From NCBI GenBank assembly GCA_003342895.1, contig PTFA01000029.1:2231951-2295950 (forward strand): a stretch of 64,000 nucleotides of DNA, in the 5' to 3' direction. A model generated the notes under the pieces. The model had not been told where the DNA came from, did not search any database, and worked only from the letters and a program-made list of their open reading frames with translations. How positions within the stretch are numbered: the first letter of the stretch is position 1; each line of letters opens with the position of its first letter. The stretch is from Casuarius casuarius. Its lineage: Eukaryota > Chordata > Aves > Casuariiformes > Casuariidae. The position numbers and the translations under genes are program-made. This document shows positions 1 to 25,000 of the stretch, piece by piece.

Positions 1-828
1 AGCAGGAACAGAAATGTGGATGTATTGCAAATAACAGTGTTCATATCGGTACATTGCTTGAAGCAAGTCAGCCAGATATTATGCCGACTGTCCCATGCTT
101 TATCTGCTGACTGTAGCTGCCTCTTTAACTCTGTCTTCTGAGGATTCTTAGATGTTTTAATAGACATTAACCACAACAACTATGAATTCTAGTGTGGGCA
201 AGTTTCAGGCATTAGTGTCATCTTTGCCCTAAAATTGGCAATTATGGTGATCAGCTTGGTCAAATGTAGTTAAAAAGGCTTGTGTAGACAACCCTCTGGG
301 GTGGAGCACTGCGAAATGCAAAAGTTGTTCTGATGTCTGTTTATTTTACTGTAATAGAGAATAAAATCTAGCTGTTTTGAAAACCCTTATTTGAATCCCA
401 CAAACTATAATTATGTTGCCAAGAGCTTTTTATGTGATTTTTCTTTTTTTCCAAAGGCCCCTCTCTTGCTACACATTGAGGTATGAATTATTCATTTCTA
501 ATGTGTCTGCTGGGCTGGAAGAGCAATTTTCTTGCTGCTAATTGTAGAATAGGTGTGGTCAGTAAACCAAAAACTACACAAAGGCAGCCCACTTGACTTC
601 AGGTGGACTGAGTTTACATGTACTGAATGCTGTAGAATCATAACTAAAGCTTGAGCTCTTTGGGTCAAGAACAGTTCCTAGCATAACAAAGCAGTGATCC
701 CATTTGTGACCTCTGTGCAGTGTTAGGGGATTGCAGCCTGTTGAAACAGTTGCGATATCAGTTAGATTTTTGTTTATTTTTTTTGTGTGTGCGCATATAT
801 ATGATTCCGTTGTTCTCTTTCTTACTAG

Positions 829-14764
<13,936 letters not shown>

Positions 14765-16380
14765 CACTACAGCTCTCACCGTTCTGGCTTCGATCATCCA
14801 CTACTCCATGGAGTATTCAAGGGCAGGGCAAAGCTGTCTCAGATGCTAGTGCCAAGACTGACACTGAATTGCTAGTGTTGTACAAGAATAATTATATATC
14901 CAGATTGTAGATACAAACTATTGAAATGAAGAAAATTCTTTACTAAATAGAGATCAAGCTTTTTATGCAGAATTGTTCACTGCTCAGTTATGGTTGATTC
15001 CTCTCTGCACAGCTGTGACACAGTTTTATTGCATAGGAGCATTTAAGGCCACCAGTAAATAGTCTTATTCTTATGCTGAAAAAAAAATAGAGATACTGAT
15101 AATGTTGCTACAATATCAGGAATATTATTTTTCTATAGAATGATGTAATGTCTCATTAGCAGGAAATCCTTTTAGACACAATTTAGACCTCTGAATAGGA
15201 AATGCAAGCAGGTCTAGTTACATCCTCGGATAAATATACTTTTCCCTTTTTCCCATAACTGTTTATTTCCTAACCCTTAAGGAGAATGCTAGGAAGCGTA
15301 GGTTATTCCCAATATCAACAGAATCACCAGGAAGTGAAATGAAAGTTGGTTATAGTTTTGTGGCCTTTTAATTCATTTAGCCATTACATACTCAGCTGCA
15401 TAACTGTCTTTCTATCTTTCTACCAACTTTAGTCTTGTACATAGGACTACTACCAGTTATCTTTTACCCATACCCTGCTTTTTAGTCCTCATCAATCACA
15501 ATCATTAGTCAGGGCTTTTAAAATACTGATAATTACTGCTGTGAAAAAAATTTTACTCATAGTTCCTGCTATCCCCTTCTGAGAAACTTTCTCCTGGGTT
15601 TTTTGGTGTAAAGACACACTACATTGTTTAGCTAGCAAACCTTCTTGTGGACACATTGCCCTTGAAGTCTGCTTGATCTAAGGGACTGTATCACTAAAAC
15701 ATCAGTCTTATTTTATTGGTTACCAAAGTGGAACGTGAAGGATGTGTAACTGAGGGTGCTGCTTTTTTCATTAGTTGTATCCTCACCTGCATGAAGACCC
15801 CATGATTATTAATCAAGTATTGATCATGTAGAAAAATGCACAACACACTCCTGTATATTTTGCTATGGCCCACGTGCAGTGGTGATGTTTTGCGTGTATA
15901 TTTAATCTCATGCTTCCATGTATTATACATTTAGTAATCAAAGATTTGTGACCATGTTTCATTAAAAGCTTGTAATTAATTCAGTGGCTGGCATATCCAG
16001 TTTGTCATTGTCACACTAGTGTGCCTTCTGTGCCAATTTTATGACAGTTGGATGTCACTTATTTAAAATTTGGTTTAAATGGGCTAATGATATACCAATG
16101 GCTAATGTTCTTTTCTGAAACACTGTATAGGACGTGCACTTATCTTTAGTTTAAACTGAGTGTTCTAGTCAACATTTAATCCTGTTATGTTAAGTGTTCG
16201 ACAGTACTTGCTCTTTTTCTCAGATTATTGATAAAGGGGCTCAGTTAGAGCTGGACACTACTGCTTTGGGGGTTTTCTGGTTTTTACTTTTTTAATGTAA
16301 GTCTAAGTCTTTGTAATTATTGAATTGTGAGAACATTTTTGAACAATTTACCTGTCAATAAAGCAGAAGAGGGAGGTTTT
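14765..16380 (+). other. CDC42BPB: CDC42BPB 3' UTR (probable)
   Basis: About 1.6 kb of AT-rich, stop-dense sequence after the TAA, with no coding signal. It is bounded by AATAAA at 16357-16362. Later AATAAA copies at 16447-16452 and 16856-16861 could give longer forms. The 3' end is inferred from these signals, not from transcript data. Confidence 0.6.
16357..16362 (+). terminator. Candidate poly(A) signal of CDC42BPB
   Basis: AATAAA in the context tgtcaataaagcag, followed after about 15 bases by a G/T-rich stretch (gaggttttaaagttcatagt). It is the first AATAAA in this UTR and the best-placed of three (also 16447 and 16856). Confidence 0.5.
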
Positions 16381-19300
16381 AAAGTTCATAGTTGTCTGTC
16401 TTGACATGTGAAAATAGTCTACCATTGATGCTTGCTTTAGTTTCTTAATAAATTCACTTTGCCCACTTGAAAATTTCACATAAACTAAAAGATACTTTGA
16501 ACTTCATCCAGAACGCCACAAGAAAGGTGTGTGTCTCCATGTGTAAATGCCTGTTCAAGAGAAATGGGAGTCCTTTAGGTGGAATATGGTGTTGAAATTG
16601 CACTCTGCATTACAGTTGTCCTTTCATTGAGTCACTGGCCCTGTAAATTCATTTTAAGTGATTTAGATGATTATTTCCTTATGGCTGAGGCATAGTAAGG
16701 AGGCTGCAGGATCTATTCAAACATCCTAAGTGTCATAAAGTACTAAAGACATGTGTTGTCAAAAGAGTAATCCCAGAGAAACACTTGCGAACATACTAAG
16801 GAATGGTGTTTGAATAGGGTGTCCTGTGTCGTTCTCGCCTGCCCACACCTCCCCCAATAAATGGAGGATTTTCAAAATTGAGCATTTGAGCACTGTGGAA
16901 TTTGTTGTGGCTAGAGCAGAGCCAAAACCTTTCCTCACGTGTCCTGGGTTGCCTTGTCCCTTACAGAGTGCCTAAATGTTCCCAGATTGCTTCTCTTTTA
17001 CTTTCACCCATCTTATCTCAGGTTATGTTAGTCAAGGAGTCCTGGATGAGTGTTTTGGGCCCTGCTGTTTCATGCTTGACCAAACCTACTGGGCAAGGCC
17101 AGGAGGTTGGCTGGCTGGCTTGGGAAAGAGCAGTGGGGTGGGTGGCAGCTGACAGGAGGTTGGAGGTAGTGTGCCAGAAACATTCTGACAAGTATTCACG
17201 CTAATCAGTCTTTGACTTTTAAAAACATTTCTGCTGTTCTTGAGCTGATTTTTCTCCACACGGTAAGGGCTTTGGATGACAACAAACTCTTTAATTATGG
17301 AGGTATTAAATCACAGCACTCAGCAGTGCCAGAGCTTGCTTATAATTTAAGCATGAGAACATTTCTAGAAAAACAAATGAATTGCTTAGTTTGAATATAT
17401 TAATTTTTCTTTTTTTTTTTCCAATCTGGCTGAGCAGAATTCCTCCCCAGGTCCTCTGCTCCAGCCCATTTCAAATCTTGCTTTATGGCTTCTAATTCCA
17501 GTTACCTAAAGAGTCCTCCTAAACCCTCAGGAGAACTTTAGAAATGTAGAAATTCAAGACTCATTTGAAAAATTCCTCTGACAGTGTGCTTTCTTTTCCC
17601 TGGAGGTTACTAATCTAGTATCACAAGTAAGAAACTCATTTATGCAAGGAATGAGGGTAATTTACTCTCTGCTAATTCCTGTGCCAAGGCCATTTTCACA
17701 GAGGCATTATGTAGGGTCATGCCAGTGATTGCTGGAGTGATCCAGCAAACTTGTTCAAGAGCTGGTCTCATCAAAAAACTTTGGTTGCTTCTAGCACAGA
17801 TTTTTCAAAGTGAAAGGTTTAGTATTTTGGAATACTTCCTGGTGTCACTTGCTACCCAAGACCTAAGCATCTGCCAACACCTCTGTCTACAGCACAGCTG
17901 TTCTGAGAACAAACTGCTTCCTAAATGAATGCTATCCGCTATTGTGTGTGTGTAAATACTTGCTTTATGCTTGCATGGCACGTGCTTAAAGCAAACAAGT
18001 CACAGGGGGGAACTTCAGCATGGAAATGCTGAACTTCTAGACACCCTCATTGTTCTCCACAATGCCAAATTAGGCATCCTTGGGAGGAATCAGATGCATA
18101 AACACCTTAATAGCTGGTGCATTGAACGGTATAGTAGTCTGAAGCACTGAGAAATAGGGGAGCATTTGAGGGAAGAGGGATGACTATGAGAACTGGATTG
18201 CACCCTTAGGAGAGCTAAGCGTGTAACAGTTAAAGGAAGCTGTCACATCACGACCGTGAATGTTGTCTTGATGCTGAATCTAGCCTATTTGAAAAGAAAA
18301 GAAAAAAGAGAAAGCTGACTTTCTTGTATGCCTGGCTACTGGAGCATCTTCTGGTTTGTATTCTCCCTGCTTCATACAAAGTGGCTTCAGCAGGCATCAT
18401 AAGAAGGATGTGGCAGAAAGTAGCGTTCACCTGCCCAGACCTCTCCTTGTGGTGGCAGCAGGTCTCCTGGACCACTTCCTTGGCAGGAGTTTCCCCCAGC
18501 TGTTCACACCCCAACAAACTTGGTCCCCTTCTCTGTTTCCCCAGCTTACATCTCCCCTCAGCAGCTTTGTGCTCCTAACCTCTTCCTGCATCCTCGGCTA
18601 AAAAGGGTTCTGCACCAGGCATTTTCTTGTAGGCGCTGTGGGTGGTGGGGAGCGGATGCAGCTGGGAGCGCCCTGCACCAAGTCCTTGGCCATCAGCTGC
18701 AAAGTAGTAAGGGCCTCTGGGGAGGTCCTTGCCCTGCTGCTTTGAGGGGTGAGGAGCTGCAGGTGCTGCCACCCTCGGCCAGCACGGGTGGTCCAGCGGG
18801 AGCAGCTCCCTGCTGCCCGGTGAGACTTTCTGCCCCAGAGCCTTGAGCTCCAAAGCGTCTGGGAGCTGGCCGGGCAGGGTGGCAGCATGGGATGCAGGGC
18901 TCCGGTTTGGGATGTGGTGCACCGTGAGCAGGCGTACACCACGGGGAGGCAGGAGGAAAGGCGTGGTAATCTGAAAGAGGCAGCGTAATCTAGGTGCTCC
19001 CTTGCAAAGCCTCCCCTAAACGTGCTTCCAAGGGATACGGGGTGATGATGAGACTAGACATTAGCTGCATGACAGTTGTGGGGGTGTCAGAGAAAGCTGA
19101 GTGTTGGGATAGCGCGTCCCGGTGGCGAGCGGTGTTCAGAATACCATCAGCGATGGGGTGAGCTGAGGACAGGAGCAGCGTACAGTAGGACGTGATTAAC
19201 AAATGGGAGCTGCAATGCTGCAGTTCAACCAGAGGAGGAACATGAACTCAAAAAATCAGCCAGTTCCATGTCCTTGCAGTAAACATTTTCCCTGCTCCCC

Positions 19301-21690
19301 AATAAGATGCAGCACTCTTTTGTCACCTGACTAGGCAGGTTATGCAGCTTTATTGGTTGTTTTATCATAGATAAAACCCTCGGATTTTCGCAGCCCAGCC
19401 TGCTCTCCGGTCTCTTGTGCAGTCCCTGCTCTGTATTCTTGTGAGGAGCAGCAACGCAATGGCCAAGCGCTGAGCAGCAAATGCTGGTGAGATGAGTTGT
19501 CCACTGCTCTGCTGACCACCCCTTAGCAGCTTAGCCAGCTCTTTGATCCCAGTGGTGCCAGGCCGTGCTAAATCTGATCTGTTTAACATTTTAAACAGAT
19601 TTGCTAAAACACTGAAAAAATGGATGAGGCCAGGGTTGTTGGTAGGTTCTGTGATATTTTGAGACCTGCTTTGTGGAGTTCACTGAGCAATGTGCATTAT
19701 TTGAGTTCAGATTTGCCCAGCTTCTGTGAGCTGTGGGGAGATGCTGAGGGTAGACACAATGATGCAACTTGATGTCCATTAATATTGTGCAAGTTGCTTT
19801 TTCTTCCAAAACCCTAGGAACCAATGGCTCCTGTGTTCTTGCCATTAACACTAATGCATTTCGCATTTGTCTGCCACAGTAGGAATCCTTGACTCTCAGG
19901 ACCAAGAGCAAAACAAAACCATGAGGTACTCACACAGTCCGCACACAACCCCAGAAACGTAAACCAAGGATCTAATGCACTGGCTACAAAAGATGTCGGC
20001 AAATTAATTTCCTTGTTTGTGCGGATTCCCAGGAGAGATTCTTACATACTGAAACCCTTTGCGTTACCCTCCCTGCACCATGGGCTGTGTTTGCACCGGC
20101 AAGGAAGCTAAAGCAGCAGGGCAACATCTGGTTTTCCAGCAGCTGTTGGCCCTGGCATTGCAAAATAGTTCTGTTGCTTCATTTTTTGTCAGAACTTCTC
20201 CCTCCCTGCAACGTTCGCTGTGAGTGAGCAAACGTGTCTCCTGGAGGAAAAGTACAGCGTGTGCTCTGCGAGCACACTGACAAAAATTGATCTCTACTTT
20301 AATTAAAGCCTCTGTTGTAAGTGACCTCGAGTTGCTAATGCATTTTAAAAATGAAGCCTCGCAAGCAGCAAATCCATACACCCCAATACGGCGGGGTTAG
20401 CCGGCGCTGATCGGTGCGGAGAGGAGCGCCTGCCTCCCCTCGTGCACGCTTTGCCTTCTGCTGCCTTTCCTGCAGCCGTGTCACCTCCGATATAAACCTC
20501 TGTCCAGGCTCACGGCGAGAGCACCGCCACGCGCTGGCAGGGTGCAGAGCTGAGGTTTTCAGCTGCTCACAGGGGGGGGAAAGACCGTTCTGTGCCACCT
20601 TGTGCGCTGAGCCGTGCTGTTCCCGGGGTGTCCTTCCCCTACCTGGAGCCCCATCTGCGCGCGGGGCAGAGCCGGGGCACTGAGATGCTGTGGGGCGACC
20701 AGCTGCCCAGTGGCAGCATCCTCCAGCGTGCCGCACCACATCGGCCTCGGCTGGGGAAAATTGCATGGATGCAGTTGTTCGGGGTTTTTTTAAGGCATCT
20801 AAGCTAAAAGAAATTTGGCTGCTTGCAATGAGCTGTTTTGGAAGGGAAAGTCCACAGCATCCACGGGGCACCAGCTGGCTCTAGGACGGGGGTCTCCATC
20901 CCTTCAGGCTCACGTAACAGGGGTGACTGTGTGTCGGGGGCAAATTTTGGAGCCCCGGTCCTGGACCTCTCCCACCCATGGCGAAATCGCCTGCTGCAGG
21001 AGGGCATCGAGGCGCCAGGACAGGGCCAGTCGCGCTCAGGGATGCCTGCCGCCGCTGACGGCTTGCTCTGTGTTTCTGCCCTGGTGTCGTGCGGTGCCGA
21101 GGCGCAGTCTGCAGCCCCCAGCCCCGCTGCCCGAGCGGGGGGCGGCCTCGTGTCCTGACTTGCTCGCCTTTTGTATTTCCCCGCTGGTATCCCCCCATAT
21201 CTGAGGTTTTCCTCCTCGCCTCCACCCCGGCCCTGGGGAGCCGCGGGGTGCTGCAATGTCTTGCGGCACCGGACACGACCTGCCGCGTTTCGTCAGGGCC
21301 TGCGATGCCTCTGATGCTGACTCCCAAGGCCTTTGGGAAGGGATTATGTCTTCCAGAGACGAGAACAAAATATCATAAACTTAAAATAGCTGCTTCCTTA
21401 TGGAATATGCCAACGAGCCCTACTGAAAACCCGGTAGAGTGTGAATTTGCATATATTTGCATGCATCTCCATAATTGCAGCATCACCCATTNAAGCCGCT
21501 CCGCGACAACCTGCCGCTGCGGGCAGCCGGGGTGCTGGGTGCCGGCCCCCGCGGGGTGGTTTACCCGTTCCTGGTGCTGGCGTGGGAGGGCCGGGGGCCG
21601 GCTGGTACCCACAAGGGCGGAGTGCCCCCCTGCCCCTCCCCAGCCCCCTGAACTGCCTCCCAAAACAGCACCCAGAAAGCCAAACCATTA
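16381..21690. other. Intergenic interval between convergent CDC42BPB and AMN
   Basis: No supportable gene. The left part is AT-rich with two more AATAAA sites. From about 20,400 the sequence turns GC-rich and fills with overlapping open frames on both strands (for example 20335-20871 minus, 21089-21691 plus). These show no family resemblance and are best explained by low stop density. It contains one ambiguous base (N at 21492) and a pair of octamer motifs just before it. Confidence 0.6.
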
Positions 21691-21966
21691 AAAAAACACT
21701 ATCGTACCCCTTCTCTTTTATTTTTTTCTTTCTTTTTTTTTTTTTTTTTTGGTTTTGCTGTGGAAATATTGACTCTCTCACAGCGGGGAATCAGGCGATA
21801 AATTGCAAGGCAGGTCCACGACGTTTTCGGCATAAATGTCAAACGTGCTGCAGAGGGGAGGAGGCAGCGCAGCCGTTTCGGGGGAGGCCGAGGGGAGGGA
21901 GGTGTTTGCTCAGGACTGAGCCCCGTGGTGCTGGCGCCCCAGGGCTCCGGCATCCGACGCGCGCCG
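21690..21966 (-). other. AMN: AMN 3' UTR (probable)
   Basis: A short UTR is inferred from the stop to a poly(A) signal at 21722-21717. It contains a long A-rich tract in the mRNA sense (plus-strand T run about 21721-21750), which may be a microsatellite or an old retroposon tail. Confidence 0.5.
21717..21722 (-). terminator. Candidate poly(A) signal of AMN
   Basis: AATAAA on the minus strand, about 245 bases after the TGA, immediately after an A-rich run and followed by AGAGAAGGGGTACGATAGTG and a T run. It is the first AATAAA after the stop. Confidence 0.5.
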
Positions 21967-22077
21967 TCAGGTGTCGACCTCGCTCTCGTCGTACAGAGGG
22001 TTCACGTAGAAAACCTGGTTGTCTTTGAGAGCCATCTCTGGCCACGTGTCCTCACGGGAGGCAGCGCCCGGAGGCTC
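21967..22077 (-). CDS. AMN: AMN exon 12: tail with second NPxY motif and stop
   Basis: It encodes [20 protein letters not shown] then [16 protein letters not shown] and TGA (21969-21967), after the acceptor ctgctgcag. YVNPLY (471-476) is the second endocytosis motif; human has FVNPLF in this place, as I recall. The acidic end (DESEVD) resembles the human GAEAEA end. Confidence 0.95.
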   Translation of the reverse strand, partial: EPPGAASREDTWPEMALKDNQVFYVNPLYDESEVDT

Positions 22078-25000
22078 CTGCAGCAGCAAGAGGGGGGAAA
22101 ACCACCCACCGGAGACATGACGCAGACCTTGAGCATCCCCCTCCTCACTGCAGGCGCCGAGGCCCCGCAGCAGCCCTGAGCTCTGGGAGCCGAAGCGCTC
22201 ACGAGCGGCTGGCTCCGCGTGTGGCCACTGGAGATGGGGCCATTGCACGAGCCCCTTCCCGGCCCCAGGACAGGAGAAACCTCCCCCCCCCGGGCATCGC
22301 GTTGTGTTTGCAACACTGTGCACTGCGGGTGCAATGCTGTGCAGTGCTGTGCACCCTCCCTCGAGCAGGGACAGAAACCCCATCCGGGCAGGAGGGTCCC
22401 CGCAGCGGCCGAAACCACGTGGATGGCAACTCACCACGGTGTCTGTGGGCACGTCGAACATGGGGTTGTCAAACCCTTTGCTGCTCGCCGGCTCCGGGGA
22501 CGCCAGGCCCTGCGCTCTGCCCCACAGCCGGGGGAGGCGCACGGCCCGCAGCCTGGGGAGAGACGTCTGGGGATCACCGCCTGCATCCCCTGCGCCCGGG
22601 GTACCTGTCAGAGCGGCTCCCACAGCTGAAGTGCTTCATCTCCAAGGGATGGATGGGGCGAGCTGTTCATTAACGTTCGTTAAGCCACAACCGAAGCTAG
22701 TTAACCCGTAAATGTCCCATCTCGTTATAGCCCAGCATGAACGAGCCGGGCTCCTCGGCACGGCGAAGGGCCTGGGCTTGGGTTCAGCTCCGTCCTCTGC
22801 TGTTACATAAACTTCCCTCTTAATGCTGACAGCACTTGTTTCAAAGGCCTGTCCGGCATCCAAACACATGTCAGTGGAAGATAAATCATCAAGCAGCAAT
22901 TATGGGGCTTGGAGTTTTATTTAGAAATTAAATGAAGGCGCTAGTTTATTGCTAGGAAACGTTATGTCAGCACGTGCTGGGCGGCAGGGAGACAACCCAT
23001 GCCCAAGCGCTCAGCCGGGCAACGAGAAGCCCGCGCTAACGAGCTGGGCGAGGAGCAACGGCCTGACCTGCGAGCCGCGGCCACCGCCAGCCGCGGCAGA
23101 GCAGCAGCCCGGGCGCCGGGGGGGCCCTGTGCAGACACAAATGCCTCTTGCACCCCCACATTCAAGCGATGGCCATCCCCGGAAGATGGTTATAAAATGC
23201 TCAGGGTTGCTCCGTCTCACCCCAGGTCAGGAGGGGGAAGTCAGAGCGGCTCAGCGTACTGCCTCGTGCGGGGACACGGTGGTGTCCCCAGTAAACCCTG
23301 CACAGCTCATGCTGGTGGCCGGCTGCGAGCAGGGGCTGGACCCGGCAGGACCTCGCCGGCAGCTGAGACACGAGGGGGGGGCCAGGCTGGGCACGTGTCC
23401 ACCTGGCTGAGGGATCGCGGTCTGGCGTGAGCCCTTCCATCCCCTGCCGGTTTCCTTCTTACCACCTGCTTTTTGCCTCTAACCTACCCCAAAGTGACAC
23501 CTCACCAGCAGCTGTCCCCCGGCCCGTGCCCCTGGCACATCGGCCAGCACGTCAGCACCTCTGGAGGTGGTGCTGGTGCTTTCATCCAAAGCCTCCGCCA
23601 CGTACACGCGCAACCTGCCCTGCAGCAGGAATTAAATCGAGGCCGTCGCACCTCTTGGGGCAGGCAAGGCCATGCACGACGGGGAGCGCTTTGGTGAGGA
23701 GCGGAGGTGGTGGGGACGACCGGGAGGTCGGTCAGAGGAGCACCTGCCACAGCTGCCTGCGTTGTGCTGAGCTCGGTGCTGGCAGGGCGGTTTTTCCACC
23801 ATCCGAGCCCTTCCCACCTCGTCTCTGCCTTGCAAGGAGAAAAGGTGCTGGAGATGAGGCCTTTCTGACCAGCTCTTCGGCTGCAGTACTGTTAGGTGTT
23901 GAGCTCCCTTTCATCCTTCCCTTTGGAGCTGCACCGCTCTCTGTGCAGTATTAATAGCTAAGGCACTAGTGGAGAGCAGCGCTGCGTTTTTTTCTTGATG
24001 CTGTCATTCCCTTTCATGACTACAAAGCTGTAGGACGAATGTTTTGAATTATTTTGATGCATTTCTATTTAAAAGCAGGCAGTTTCAGTTCTCCATCCGC
24101 ATGCAGGGCTGCAAAATAGAGGTTACCAGGAACAGGAGATTTCCATGGAGCAGCAAGGTCAGACTGGTCAGCGCTCCAGCTGTGCAGCAGCAGCGCTGCT
24201 CCTGCCCAGAGCACACCACACCGCCAAGCAGCAATTCCCTCGTGGCGGGGGAGGAAGCTGAAGTACCCGATTAAGTGTATAAAAGTGCCTTTCCAGTCAC
24301 CTCAGAGCTTTCCAAGGGCTGGACCCTTGATCTAACTTAGCATAGCATGAAACCTGCTCCAGTTTATACCTGCCTCTGATAAAACACGAAGCACCAGTAA
24401 TTTCCAGTATAACAGAGTGCCTGGCTATGCCCACAGAGGTGGCAGGAAGGATGGAGAAGGAGGTGCAGGAGCTCTCGGCCAGCCCTGCCTTTTGTCCCCG
24501 GTGCAAGGCTGGCTGGAAGGCCAGCATTCGGTAGCAAGTTGCCCTGCGGCAGCAGCAGACCTGGAGCTGCCCTGGACTTGGAAGATGATGATGGGCTGAA
24601 GCCGTCGCCGCTAGCCTGGGCTGCTCAGCTGCAGCTCTGCAGCGGCTGCCAATATTACCCATACGCTGCCCGCAGAAGGCCCTTCCCTACCTCAGCGTTC
24701 CTCTTTTGTAGAGAAAGAGCATCCCTCCGAGCAACAGGAGACCGAAGAGCAGGCTCAAAACCGTCCCTGTTAAGATCTTCCTTGATGTGCTGATTCCTGT
24801 TTGCGCACTGAAAATGCTGCCAGTGGCCACCTCCATTTTGCCGCTGGATATGCCGAGTGCTTCACCTGGGAAAGGGCAAGAAGAAATATGGGTAAGGGCT
24901 GGACAGTGCAACACCCCCCACCACCACCATCCACACACCACCCTGACTCATGCACAGGGCAGAAGGAGCCATTGCTGCTCGCCTGGTTAAGCTCCTTTCC

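Noticed and set aside
477..480. A 24-base micro-exon ending at 480 (start about 457), after ttttttccaaag and before gtatga.
   Set aside because: Splice sites look good and it is in frame, but the resulting residues (PLSCYTL) would interrupt the conserved PH-domain stretch before RDEDF and match nothing known in MRCK proteins.
20335..21691. Several 100-200-codon open frames on both strands.
   Set aside because: They overlap each other in GC-rich, stop-poor sequence, have no family resemblance, and one spans the ambiguous base.
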